Assembly: GCF_040954645.1 (NCBI RefSeq)
Contig: NC_092804.1
Span: forward strand, 143,167,108-143,231,107
Length of the DNA stretch: 64,000 bases
Direction of reading: 5' to 3'
From: Diabrotica undecimpunctata
Lineage: Eukaryota > Arthropoda > Insecta > Coleoptera > Chrysomelidae
Positions 10,106-20,772 of this stretch are shown here, one piece after another. Position numbers and translations under genes: made by a program. The notes beneath the pieces are model-generated. The model was not told where the DNA came from, ran no database searches, and saw only the letters and a program-made list of their open reading frames with translations. The stretch's first letter is position 1, and every line of letters starts with the position of its first letter.

Positions 10106-11150
10106 TCATAATCATCATAAGTGGCTCGACAATTTGTTGTAGATCTTGGTCTGCTCACACAGAAGTCGCCACTCCTGTCGATTCCTGGCAACTTCTCTCC
10201 ATCTTCTGACCCTTAGAATATGTGGGTCTTCTTCCACATTATCAATCCATCTCCTTCGTGGTCGTCCTCTACTACTTGTGTCCTCTGGTTTTGAAAATAT
10301 TAATCTCTTCGTGTATTCGTGATCTGACATCCTAGCAATGTGGCCAGCCCATCTAAGTCTCTGCACTTTAACGAATTTCACAATATCTAGATCGGTGTAC
10401 AACTGATATAGTTCAAAGTTGTATCTTCGACGCCATAACCTATTTTCATTTACGGCCCCAAAAGACTTTTTCTCTCAAAAATATGTCGATGTCTTCCATC
10501 ATTTTGAGATAAGGTCCACGTTTCAGCCCCATATATCAAAACCGGTCTTACTAAGGTCTTGTATATATTGAGCTTTACTGCACGTTTTATATTTTTATTG
10601 ATTAAATGTTTCTGGAGATCGTGAACAGTTCTGTTTACTATTGCTATGCGTCTTTTTATTTCGTCGCTTGTCGTGTTTGCTGCGTTTACTAGTACTAGCG
10701 ATCCAAGATATGTGAATTCTTTGACTTGCTCAAAGGTATGGTTGTTAATTTAAATTCTCTGTTGGATATTTCGGGGGTTTTTAGAAACCAACATATATTT
10801 GGTTTTTCCTCGTTTACCACAAATCTTAATTCACTTGCTGCGTCCACAAGCCTTGTAAATCACTGCACCATGTTTCTAATACTCCTGCCCACTATAACTA
10901 TATCTTCAGCGAATCCGAGAATTTGCGTCGATCGATTAAAAATAGTTCCATTCATTCTAATATTTAATTGTTTGATTGCCTTTTCCAAGGCAATATTAAA
11001 GAAGAGACACGCCAGCGTGTCCACCTGTTTTAGACCATTATCAATGTCAAAGAACGTAGAGTTTTTCCTTTAATTCTAACGCATGAGCTTACATTTTGCA
11101 TTGTTAGTTGAGTCAACTTAACTAACTTAGGTGGGATCCCAAAGTTTATC
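10106..11150 (-). mobile_element. RTE-type LINE 3' part inserted in the tandem array
   Basis: Minus-strand translation gives FNIALEKAIKQLNIRMNGTI and FAEDIVIVGRSI near 11010-10880, where the catalytic FADD is changed to FAED. The tail LRWAGHIARMSDHEYTKRLI ... SRGRPRRRWIDNVEEDPH follows at 10402-10115. The 3' end abuts an ATGATTATGATGAA tail at 10106. The array phase implies the insert is ~1,049 bp, matching these limits. Frameshifts lie between the blocks. Confidence 0.82.
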
Positions 11151-11400
11151 CCAGTACCACTAAAACCCCCGAGTAATGACTGTCAACTGATTTAGAATGA
11201 AATGACCATACTCCTGCAGACGAGGTTCATCCTAGGCACCAGGTAGCTCGAGAACCATCTTGGTTATCATATTCGTATTCAGTGACGTCGAAAACCCTCG
11301 AGTAATAAAATTGAACTCATTCCTGTCGATATTTTCTGAGTTGCAAATTTTTCATTTTCTATGTACCTACTTTGGAAATGCATTGTCCTGATTCACAAAT

Positions 11401-11885
11401 GTTTTTAGTGCTTTATTTCCTAGCCTATATATCAAAATAATGATTGTGTTTTATTTTCGGTATCATTAAGTACATCTTTAATTTATTTTGGATAATAATA
11501 AAATAAATAAATATTCATGAATCACCCTCTAGATATGTCATCCTCATTTATCGATCATTCTTCAGATTTTTTAAAAATGCAATGCATTCGATTATATTTG
11601 TTTCTATTTTAAAGTAATGATTAATAAAAATTCACCGTTAAGCAAAATATCCTTGAATGTTGAATCTGATTTTACATTTGGATGTGTGTGTATTGCACAT
11701 ACTTTTAATTCTAAACAGCTTAAAAACCGACTTTTTATATATTTTACGGTAAAATAGTAAATATTTAAAAAAGCCTTATCTGTAAAAATCCTTTCTTATC
11801 AAAAACCGGCAAATACAATTAATTTATTATAAATTTAATAACCATACGGTGTTTGTATCGTTTAGTAGCCTTTAGAAAGTGACGA
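11401..11885. other. AT-rich intergenic DNA, nothing recognised
   Basis: There is no open frame or repeat. ATTCATGAATCACCCTC at 11511 is another variant of the CACCCTGT transposon-end motif. Confidence 0.4.
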
Positions 11886-12142
11886 ATCTTGGCTGAACCT
11901 CGCAGACTCGCCATATAAGTAAAAGATTTAACAAACAAACGTGGGAGCAACAATGACGTAGCGGTCACCCATAACCTGCTGTTGGGATTTGCTTGCCTTA
12001 CCTCTTCACTTTCAAAAATATCGTGAGCGCGTGAACACCTATTATACGATTTTGTTATAGTTATATAGTCGCGTTATTTTCGTTTGCTTATTTTACGTTA
12101 GCTTTTTAATTAATTTTAGTGCGCTCGTTACAGTGCTTCAAC
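11886..12142 (+). promoter_or_regulatory. Probable promoter and 5' untranslated region of the large gene
   Basis: This stretch directly precedes the start codon and is less AT-rich around 11890-12030 than its surroundings. TATA-like strings occur at about 11912 (ATATAAGTA) and 12061 (TTATATAG). Either could position initiation, and neither has a clear insect initiator at the right distance. An upstream 5' exon is also possible. The assignment is from position only. Confidence 0.3.
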
Positions 12143-15100
12143 ATGACAGTGAACAAAAGTGGTGCTACGAATAAAACCAAAAAGAAAACATCAACGACGA
12201 CTACAGCCGCAAGCTCATCCAGTACTAGTGCTACTAAGTCATTGAAAGTAATATCCAAAAAAAGTGAGACTCTCCAAACTGGTAATGTATCAAAATCTTC
12301 TTCGTCTTCCAGCTTAAAAATTTCTGATATTTCACATTTACCGGTTAACGCTAAAGTTGTCACTTATAAAGTCACAGAACAATTACCAACGGGCGGTGGA
12401 GAAAAAATAACTACTTATGAAGACTCAGGGGCCACTTCTACCGAATACAGACATTTTATTGCACAAGATTCTTCCTCATCAGCAGTACATTCCACACAAA
12501 TAGAACAAATTAGTTCTACTTTAAATCAATCAACTACAAATCTACATGAATCGACTTCTAATTTATCTCAAATATCAAATTCAACCTACACAGTTACAGA
12601 ACCTATGGAAGAATTAAAACTGACATATAATAAAAACGATTCTGGTTGGAATGGTAAATTTGTAGTAGAACAACCATTACAAAAAGACAAGAGAACTAAA
12701 AATCAAATTACGAAAAGTGGAGGAAAAACTGTAGTAGAACAAACGTCGTCTTCGACTTCACATCAAGAAAGTTCTTCCACCGCAAAAAGTTCTTCATCGA
12801 GTTACGTTGTTGAAATTGTAGATGGAAAAGAAAGAATTATTGACCAAAAACATAATGAATCATTTCACGCTGATCACTCTAGTAATGACGAACGTTTAGA
12901 TACGAGATCTGGTACTAATATTGCACCTGAGGTTCATTATAAACAACAAGCAACAGAAAGTTCTACAAAATATGACTCAGCTGTACCAGAATTAAAACAA
13001 CCGAAAACAAAATCTAGTAAGTCCGAAAGGGAGATACATCAAATAGGAGACCAACTTTTATCTTCCTCTAATATAACCCATGAGAACAAACTTGACAACA
13101 AATTTGTACAAAGTTCTTCCACAGCTGCAGTAGTAGATAAAACTGACTCCCATTCTCAAAAGTCTGGATCTACTTACACGATTAATGAGCCAAGCGAAGA
13201 ATTTAAATTAACATATAATAAAAACGACTCTGGTTGGAATGGAACTTTTATTTATGAAGACACAAATACAAAAGTTGCTCCAATAAGTAAAAATACTGTA
13301 ATAGAACAAACGTCATCGTCAACCGCTCATCAACAAACCTCTACGACAGAAAAAACTTCGTCAAGTGGTTATGTAGTAGAAATAATTGACGGCAAAGAAA
13401 GAATTATTGATAGAACGCATCATGAATCTGAAAATGCTACTAAAAATATTAATAATGAACATTTATCTTCAAAGTCTGGTACTAACATTACACCAGAAGT
13501 TCACTATCAGCAACAATCGACGAAAAGCTCAACTAAATATGATACTAATAATCCAGAATTAAGACAACCTAAGACAACTTCATCTGATGTTTATACTGAT
13601 TTTCACCAAGTAGGGTCGCAAGTTTCGTCCAATAAAAATATAATTCATAATACAAATGTAACAGATAAAAATTCTTTAAAAAGCACTTCCAAAAATTTTA
13701 TAGAAGTAGAGCAAACAGATTCGATAAATAAACAAATGGATTCCAGTCAATATCAAAAAACAAGCGTCAGTGAAACTATACAAAATATTACCGCGAAAGA
13801 TCTTGGTAAAAATACGAGTACTACTACAACTACAACCTATTATGACTCGAAAGGAAACATTATTAAAACGGTAAGCGAAGTTGACAATCATAATATTCCT
13901 GGAAGCTCTTTTACAGATATCGATAAATCACAAACTTTAAATTTGAATGAAACTTATGTTAAGACTGATCATGTACCAGCTTCTTCTACACCGAAGAAAA
14001 CAAAATCACCTGAACGAAAAACTACATCTCGATCACCTGCAGGAATAAAAACAGAAGAGATTCATTCTCAAGACAGTTCTGTCAGATATGTCGATGAAAA
14101 CTATGTAGATATGCAAAAAATTCGTAGTAGTCAATTAGGTACTGACGCTAAAAATTTTTACGGTCATACCGTTGACTCTAAAAACACTATAGTTGGAAAC
14201 GTTTACGATACTAAGGCTGTGCAAAATACTATTGGTACTACAGGTCACGTTATTATGGATGAAAATATCGACACTACTGACCTAGTATATTCTAACGACA
14301 GAAACTATGGAAAAACTGGATGGAATGGATCGTTTACTTATGAAACATCTACACATAAGAAAAGCACTTCGCCCGAAAGAAAACCTGAATCATCAAAACA
14401 AAAACCAGAAGATAAATCAAGATATCCTACTAAAATATCTCCAGAAGATTTGCCTGCGGCAGGAGCACCTTCTAGAAAAAGACAACCTGATGAAATTTCT
14501 AGAAAATCTTCAGAAAATCAGGTAACACCCAAACACCATTCTCCCACAAGGCTTGCACCTGAAAGTCTTCCTGCTGCTGGTGCTCCTTCTAGAACAGATA
14601 GACCAGATATAACCAAAAACATACCTACAGATGAGAAGCATAAACCTAAAAAGGAGACTCTTACTAAATTATCTCCTGAATATTTACCTGCAGCTGGTGC
14701 TCCTTCTAGAAAAGATCAACCAGATATAACTAGAAACAAACCTACGGATGAAAAACAAAATACTACGAGGGATGCTCCTAATAGAATATCTCCCGAAGAT
14801 TTACCAGCAGCTGGTGCTCCGTCCAGAAAAGATCGACCAGATATAACTAAAAACATACCTACAGATGATAAACAAAAACCTAGAAAGGATGCTCCCAATA
14901 GATTATCTCCCGAAGATTTACCTGCCGCTGGTGCTCCGTCTAGGAAAGATCGACCAGATATAACTAAAAACATACCTACAGATGAGAAACAAAAACCTAG
15001 GAAGGATGCTCCCAATAGATTATCTCCCGAAGATTTACCTGCAGCTGGCGCTCCTTCTAAAAAAAGTCGTCCCTTAAAACCATCACAACAAATTAATGAG

Positions 15101-16825
15101 TTTTTGAAAATAGAAACACAAGAGAATATAAAACAGATGACTAATGTTGAATTCGATGATGTAAATCATAAAGTAATAAAAAAGGATTTATCAAAACAAT
15201 TTCCTGACGGTTACCATACCAGCGACACTACATATACCATAGAAAATTACGAAACTTTTGATGTAAATGACATTAAAAATACAACCTTCACTAAAAATAC
15301 TGATACTAAAAATGTTACTAGTCACACTAGTTTAACCGAACATTACGTAATTATCGATGGTAAAAAGGTACCTGTAGGACCAGGCCCAGAAAAACCAGAT
15401 AGGGATCAACCAAAGCAAGTCGAAAAATATCCGAAAGAAAAACCAGCAGCTGGGAAACCTTCCAGGCCATCAAGAAGAAGTGATTCACCAAGCAAAATAA
15501 AGCCAAGTACTGTAGATGAGATTACATCTTATTCTGAAACTTTTGTTGATACGCGAGATTCAAACACTATTAACTCTGAAACTCTCGTTAATCAGTCAAC
15601 CTTGGTAGAACATTACGTTATAGTCGATGGAAAAGTTATATCTGACACTACTTCATCCACTACTGATAGAAAGTTATACATAAATGACACTAGTTTAACA
15701 AGTCCAAAAGATAAAGTACGTCCTGATAAATTACCAGCTGCAGGAAAACCTTCTGTCTTGCCTAAAAGAAGTTCTTCTCCGGAAAAACCAGTTTCAGATA
15801 AAAGCCCAAAGGAGAAAGAACCAATCAGGAAACATCCCGAAGAACTACCAGCGGCAGGCAAGCGTTCAGTATCACCAAGAAGAAGTACATCTCCTGAGAA
15901 ACCGCAAAAAGAAAGAAGTCCTATGGAAAAGGAACCAAAAATGAAACATCCTGAAGAACTACCAGCTGCAGGAAAGCCTTCAGTATCACCAAGAAGAAGT
16001 ACATCTCCTGAGAAAACGCATAAAGAAAGAAGTCCCAATGAAAAAGAACCAAAAATGAAACATCCTGAAGAACTACCAGCGGCAGGAAGGCCCTCAGTGT
16101 CACCAAGAAGAAGTACATCTCCTGAGAAACCGCATAAAGAAAGAAGTCCCAAGGAAAAAGAACCAAAAATGAAACATCCTGAAGAACTACCAGCGGCAGG
16201 AAGGCCCTCAGTATCACCAAGAAGAAGTACATCTCCTGAGAAACCTCATAAAGAAAGAAGTCCTATGGAAAAGGAACCAAAAATGAAACATCCTGAAGAA
16301 CTACCAGCTGCGGGAAAACCTTCAGTTTCACCTCGAAGAAGCACCTCTCCAGATAAACCGGTAAAAGATAAGAGTCCACAAGACAAATCTCCAAAAAAGA
16401 AACATCCAGAAGACTTACCTGTAGCAGGCAAACCATCTAGGCCTTCTCGACAAGATTCGCCTAGTAGAACATCTGTGACAACAGTAACAGAAATAGTGAC
16501 AAAAGAATATCCAGTTACAAGTTCAAAGTCGGTGTCTGAAAGTGTGGAATTTACATCAAACGTTGTAGATGAAACCTATATTATAAATGAGTCTCACACA
16601 ACTATTGATAAAAAGGATATAAAGGAGCAATATACCACTGTCGAAAACGATACGAAATTTATCGAAAACGTCGATATTGTCGATAAACGAACGAATGTAG
16701 TAAATGTGACGGACATTAAAGAAAATGTAGATAAAAGAATTAACAAAACTGTAATCGATAAAAGCACTACGGATGTTATCAATAAGACGTTCATTAAAGA
16801 AGATATAGTCGACATAAAAAATATC
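12143..16825 (+). CDS. Large low-complexity repeat protein, first coding exon (SAXO-like gene)
   Basis: The exon has 1561 codons from ATG at 12143; the in-frame codons just upstream lack an ATG, and TTCAACATGA is a good insect start context. The protein is rich in Ser, Thr, Lys, Pro and Asn, with no signal peptide, membrane segment or enzymatic motif. Residues ~8-120 are Ser/Thr-rich. Two ~196-residue modules follow (from 12599 and 13187), each with KLTYNKNDSGWNG, YVVEI(V/I)DGKERIID, PEVHY.QQ and a Gln-Pro-Lys block. A third degenerate GWNG motif lies near 14319. Six 39-residue LPAAGAPSRK units and seven 38-residue LPAAG(K/R)PSV-SPRRSTSPEK units come next, with two HYVI(I/V)DGK motifs before the second array. 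The last ~120 residues repeat short Val-Asp-Lys-Asn-Thr motifs. The exon ends ATATC|GTAAGT at 16825/16826, phase 0; read-through would add six codons and a stop. Its frame continues in the exon at 31188. The basic Pro/Ser repeats suit a cytoskeletal, perhaps microtubule-binding protein. Function is inferred, not shown. Confidence 0.9.
12599..13774 (+). repeat. Two ~588-bp coding modules in direct tandem
   Basis: The start phrases GAACCTATGGAAGAATTAAA (12599) and GAGCCAAGCGAAGAATTTAA (13187) lie exactly 588 bp apart (196 codons). Each is followed in the same order by KNDSGWNG, VEQTSSST, VDGKERIID or IDGKERIID, SGTNI.PEVHY and a PKT..S block. Protein identity is partial, so the duplication is old and kept in frame. 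Confidence 0.8.
14440..15063 (+). repeat. Six coding units of exactly 117 bp (LPAAGAPS array)
   Basis: The Pro codon of LPAAGAPS falls at 14453, 14570, 14687, 14804, 14921 and 15038, every interval being 117 bp (39 codons). The core is SPEDLPAAGAPSRKDRPDIT, followed by a Lys-rich linker. Units 4 to 6 are almost identical at DNA level, including silent positions, which points to recent duplication or gene conversion. Confidence 0.95.
15722..16440 (+). repeat. Seven coding units of exactly 114 bp (LPAAG(K/R)PS array)
   Basis: The Pro codon of L-P-A-A-G falls at 15734, 15848, 15962, 16076, 16190, 16304 and 16418, every interval being 114 bp (38 codons). The core is HPEELPAAGKPSVSPRRSTS plus PEKP.KERSP.EKEPK. 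The array contains many Ser-Pro sites (SPRR, TSPEK, RSP) of proline-directed kinase type. Central units differ by only a few bases. The last unit has PVAG instead of PAAG. Confidence 0.95.
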
Positions 16826-17305
16826 GTAAGTAATTCTTTATTTTAATAACTTAACATTGCAAATAACTAGAAAATGCATCTTAGGTGGTTACATACATAC
16901 ATAGATTGATTTATCATTTTTATAGAATTTATCAATTACATTTTTGTACTTATATTTCTTTCGTTTGATTTTTTGTTTATGATATTGAAATTACTTTAAT
17001 TTTTATTTTATTTATTTTCTTATTATTTGCAATTCGAATGCGACTTTTGTGGTATATTTAATTTTTTTTATATTTTCAAAAATGGAATATGGATTGTCTA
17101 TTCTTAGAAACAATATTGGCGAAAAATATTCGTTAGTAAATGTTTTTACTTTCACATAAAAAATAGTCAAGTGATTATCTCTTTAACGGCACTAAATTAA
17201 ACATTCCTGGCTTTGTTAAATTTACCAAGCCACTCCATTAGGTTTCGTACTTATTTTATGCAACTGGGAGCACTGATATTATTTATTTGCGTTGTACAAT
17301 TTGGC
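16826..17305 (+). other. Start of the first intron, AT-rich
   Basis: It begins with the consensus donor GTAAGT. No other feature is seen before the (TTTTA)n tract. The intron runs to the acceptor at 31187, a length of 14,362 bp. Confidence 0.7.
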
Positions 17306-17758
17306 CGTTTTATTTTATTTAATTTTATTATGCTTTATTTTATTTAATATTATTTTATTTCGTTTTATTTTATTTTATTTTATTTTGTTTTTTTTTGTAT
17401 TTTATTTTACTTTATTTTGTTTTATTTTATTTTATTTTATTTTCTTTTATTGTATTTTATTTTACTTTATTTATTTTATTTTATTTTATTTTATTTTATT
17501 TTATTTTATTTTATTTTATTTTATTTTATTTTGTTTTTTTTTGTATTTTATTTTACTTTATTTTGATTTATTTTATTTTATTTTATTTTGTTTAATTGTA
17601 TTTTATTTTACTTTATTTTATTTATTTTATTTTATTTTATTTTATTTTATTTTATTTTATTTTATTTTATTTTATTTTATTTTATTTTATTTTATTTTAT
17701 TTTATTTTATTTTATTTTATTTTATTTTATTTTATTTCATTTTATTTTATTTATTTTA
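17306..17758. repeat. Imperfect (TTTTA)n microsatellite, about 450 bp
   Basis: Runs of TTTTA are broken by TTTTG, TTTAC and TTTTTTTG variants. A sub-block (TTTTGTTTTTTTTTGTATTT then TTACTTTATTTTG) occurs at about 17383 and again at about 17530, showing a higher-order duplication. The long open frame over it is an artefact of the 5-bp unit. Confidence 0.95.
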
Positions 17759-17838
17759 TAATCTGTTACTTATAGAAGAAAATTTTTTCATATTTGCAAA
17801 CTGAAAATTTTTGCATGAATTTAAAAGAAAAAAATTAT

Positions 17839-18237
17839 TCTAGGACGATTAGATAAAAATGGGAAAAATATATTTTCTATTATTGTTTAAACAAATTAAA
17901 TTATATATTTATTTATAATATTTCTAAAACATTGCATATTTGTAATGTATGCAAAAAGAGCATACGAATAAAAACAAACATCAAAATTCATCGACCAGAA
18001 CCGTAGATACAGAAACTCAGTCTTTTGAATTATTTTTTTTTTAATTTTTTGGCTTAAATTTTTTGTTTCTTCCTACACACTATCCAACTAATCATCATTT
18101 CAGTGCTGTTGTGTGTAATATGTATCATAGAACTTTAAGCTTTATCTTTAAAATAATTGTAATTAAGTTTCTTAATTATTATAAACAAATTAGCTACGAA
18201 TTTGACAAAACCTTATTATTTATCTAATCGTCCTAGA
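17839..18237. mobile_element. Small TIR element (MITE), ~400 bp
   Basis: The ends CTAGGACGATTAGATAAA (17840) and TTTATCTAATCGTCCTAG (ending 18236) are perfect inverted repeats around non-coding AT-rich DNA. The superfamily is not clear because I see no obvious target duplication. Confidence 0.7.
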
Positions 18238-19806
18238 CATCGTCTAACCTACATACCATGTCGGGATAGTATTATAGAGGTTTTTTCCTGATTTTTTCAT
18301 CATGATTTACTATACTCCAGTCGTCAGAGACGAAAATGCCACTGAACATCTAAAAATTATACGAACAGGCTGAATTTTGCTTAGCATATTATTTTGGGAC
18401 CGTAAAAAAGATGCAAAAAAGTTTACCACTTTTACCCCCGGACTTCCTCGTAAAACCCCCGTCGTAAGGAGGTAACAACGCAAAAAAATCGAAAAAATGT
18501 TTCAAATAAAAAATGTAGCTGAGATAATTTTAAACAAAAATGTTTATAAACATGTTTTATATAGAATGAACTGTTCTCTCAGAAACAACGCTTGAAGCGA
18601 CCGTCGATTTCGTGTGACTGTTACACGCGGGAAAAATTAATTTTTTATTTAATGTTTATTTTTTACGTTGTTGATGATTTGTTTATGATGATTTTATTTG
18701 ATGTTATTCGTATCAGTTTTTCTTAAATTGTGATTATTATTTTTACAAATACTTTTCTTGACTAAAAAACATTGCAAATATATTTTAAACAATTAAATTG
18801 TTATAAACTTTGGTATAATTATAGATAAAAATAGTAAAATTAAGTATGTAAATTGTAATATATCAATTATATATAGATTAATTTCATAATTTTTTATTAT
18901 AGTTATACAATTTTTACAAAAATTAATTTATGTAAAATATATTTGTAATGTTTGTGAGAAAAAGTAATTTTAAAAATAATAAGCATAGTTAAAAAAAATT
19001 GACACGTATATATTTGATGTTGAAATAAAAAGTTATTAAAATAAAAATTAAAAAATATTATTTCATAACCTTTTCTACTCAATAATAAAAAAAAGTAAAT
19101 TTTGTAAAGTAAATATTTATTTTAAATTGTTTACAAATTACTCGGATAAATAAACAATTTACAAATTAACTAAATGCATTTTTATGATCCGGAGATTCAG
19201 TTTATGAAATAGTAAAATCGCTCTGCTTTAGCCCTTTCTCTTTGGCCCATTATATTACGAATGACTTATTTTTTAAGGAATCGTTTTTAAATTTTTTGTC
19301 TAAACTTGAACACTTTGTCGTGTAAATAGTTCGTTTTAAATTGTTTATTGTTTATAAACAAAACCCTGGTAAATTTTTGAAAACATACTCGGGTTTTGAG
19401 GGTGGTATGATGTTGTTTTTTTTTAATCAAAATTACAGTACTTTTGCAAACCTATTTTACAATATTTTTAACATAAATTTTTTAATCGTAAAATGATAAT
19501 TTGACAAAATAAGCAATTTTCTTTAATTTTGTGCTTTCAGAATTCATGTGGACCCAATAGTTTACAAAGAATGACGTAGTAGATAAAGGCCTTTTGGGAC
19601 GAACAATTTTAATTTTGCATTAACTATTAAGTGAAACTTCTTAAAAGTTTTAAAGCTGAATTTTTGCTAATTTTAAAGTTATTTTGTCATATATAAAAGG
19701 TATTAATAATTTCCAAAAAAATCGACTCTTTCTATTTTTGCAATAATTAAGCAACAATTTAACAAAAATGTGTTTACAAGCCCTCATTTTAAAGGGTTCT
19801 CTATGT
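18238..19806. other. AT-rich intronic DNA, nothing recognised
   Basis: There is no ORF above noise. A slightly GC-richer patch at 18420-18640 (ACCCCCGGACTTCC, CCCCCGTCGTAAGG, GTTACACGCGGG) stands out from the AT-rich surroundings and may be part of an unrecognised repeat. Confidence 0.4.
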
Positions 19807-20643
19807 AGCCCAGTCTGGTTATACAAAAATCATCGATTTCACGGCAAAATTTTTCGCAGAAATCTGAAGCTTTTAAGACATAGGTGTGGGTTACTAGATG
19901 ACGAATAGATGAAAAGGTACTCGTATTTTAACCTTGCGTTTTTTTTAAACAATAATTTATGGTCACAATTTGATTTTTTGTCTATAAGTTTTTTCCCCTA
20001 CATTTTAAATAAACAATATTTATATCATTTTTTTATATCAAGATAATATTTATTTTCCCGTTTTTTCAATTAAAATTGATAAATAATTTATGGAGATATT
20101 TGCAAAAAAGCAGTTTTTTTTGCACTAATTTATAAATTTTATAATTTTTTTATTAACAAAATAAAATGTTATTAATACACTTACATCGAGGAATTACCGT
20201 CTTTTAAATTTCTGCGAAATTTCTCCCCGGAAGACTTAAACTATCTCAGAAGTTAAACATATAATGCGTTTTCATCGAAATTATTTACAAAATAAACGTT
20301 TGAAAAAGGGGTATGTTTTTTACTTATAATCAATTGTAATAACTTCTATATTTTTCAAGCTACAGACTTGTACGAACAACCATTCGATAGCTGGTAAAAA
20401 ACTAACATTTAAAAAATAAAAAAACCTTCTATGACCAATAGGAATGAAGTTAGCGACTATTTTTAAAAAAATCATATCTCCATTGTTTATAAACATTAAG
20501 AAGTAAAATTTCCACAAATTTTGAATGAAAATCAAAACTTTACATTGAAACTTATACCTATAAAATTCATCCAAGTTTTCGAAACTTACAGCCTTTCTAA
20601 ACGAAGGTACTTTCGAAAGATCGACAGAAGTAGAGGAGAAAAT

Positions 20644-20772
20644 ATGCTGCAACCTCGGTACAGTTACGTCGACGACAGTGATTCTGAAGATGTATATTTA
20701 GAGACTGATTTAATAAGTGAAGACAAACAACCTGCAACAAAAAGGTTCAGAGCTGATAGTAAAGTTGAATGA
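20644..20772 (+). CDS. Small acidic ORF with basic tail, unknown; possible terminal exon or captured gene fragment
   Basis: These 42 codons begin MLQPRYSYVDDSDSEDVY, continue with an acidic stretch, and end with a basic ATKRFRADSKVE and TGA. The residue mix (SDSED, then KRFR) looks like the C-terminus of a nuclear protein, not random AT-rich translation. The frame stays open upstream to 20521 through the foldback arm. Possible acceptors CAG|A (20627) and AG|T (20630) lie exactly where the arm homology ends. Either would need a phase-2 upstream exon, so neither fits the exon ending at 16825 (phase 0). AATAAA-type strings follow (about 20812 and 20832), consistent with a 3' end. I do not recognise the protein. 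Confidence 0.35.
   Translation: MLQPRYSYVDDSDSEDVYLETDLISEDKQPATKRFRADSKVE

Larger units (their letters stand above)
8868..11400. mobile_element. Foldback-type element with ~130-bp subrepeats in its arms, carrying LINE insertions
   Basis: The left arm (8868-9240) is the reverse complement of material on the right. The strings ATCGACAGGAATGAGTTTAA, TTTCCAAAGTGCATAG and CACCAGGTAGCT-like blocks all recur inverted at 11200-11400. The right side holds a tandem array of ~130-bp units marked by GAGTAATGACT, starting at 9731, 9862 and 9992. After a LINE insertion the array resumes at 11171 and 11300. Long inverted arms built of tandem subrepeats are the hallmark of Foldback-type elements. Sequence beyond both arms is unrelated. 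Confidence 0.7.

Noticed and set aside
10726..11073. 115-codon + strand frame
   Set aside because: Opposite strand of an RTE LINE whose palm motifs read on the minus strand.
12119..12142. Eight extra N-terminal codons before the ATG of the large exon
   Set aside because: They would start at GTG; ATG at 12143 has a good context and is the first Met in frame.
14716..15015. 99-codon minus-strand frame
   Set aside because: Antisense shadow of the 117-bp array.
15613..16431. Long open frames on the minus strand opposite the large exon (up to 179 codons)
   Set aside because: They are antisense shadows of the exact 114-bp repeat array; codon pattern and conservation belong to the + strand.
17292..17804. 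170-codon open frame rich in Phe, Tyr, Leu and Ile
   Set aside because: It is the translation of a (TTTTA)n microsatellite; every frame of that repeat stays open.
20628..20772. Small ORF as an alternative second exon of the large gene
   Set aside because: The candidate acceptors give a phase-2 entry, whereas the donor at 16825 is phase 0, so the frame would be lost.
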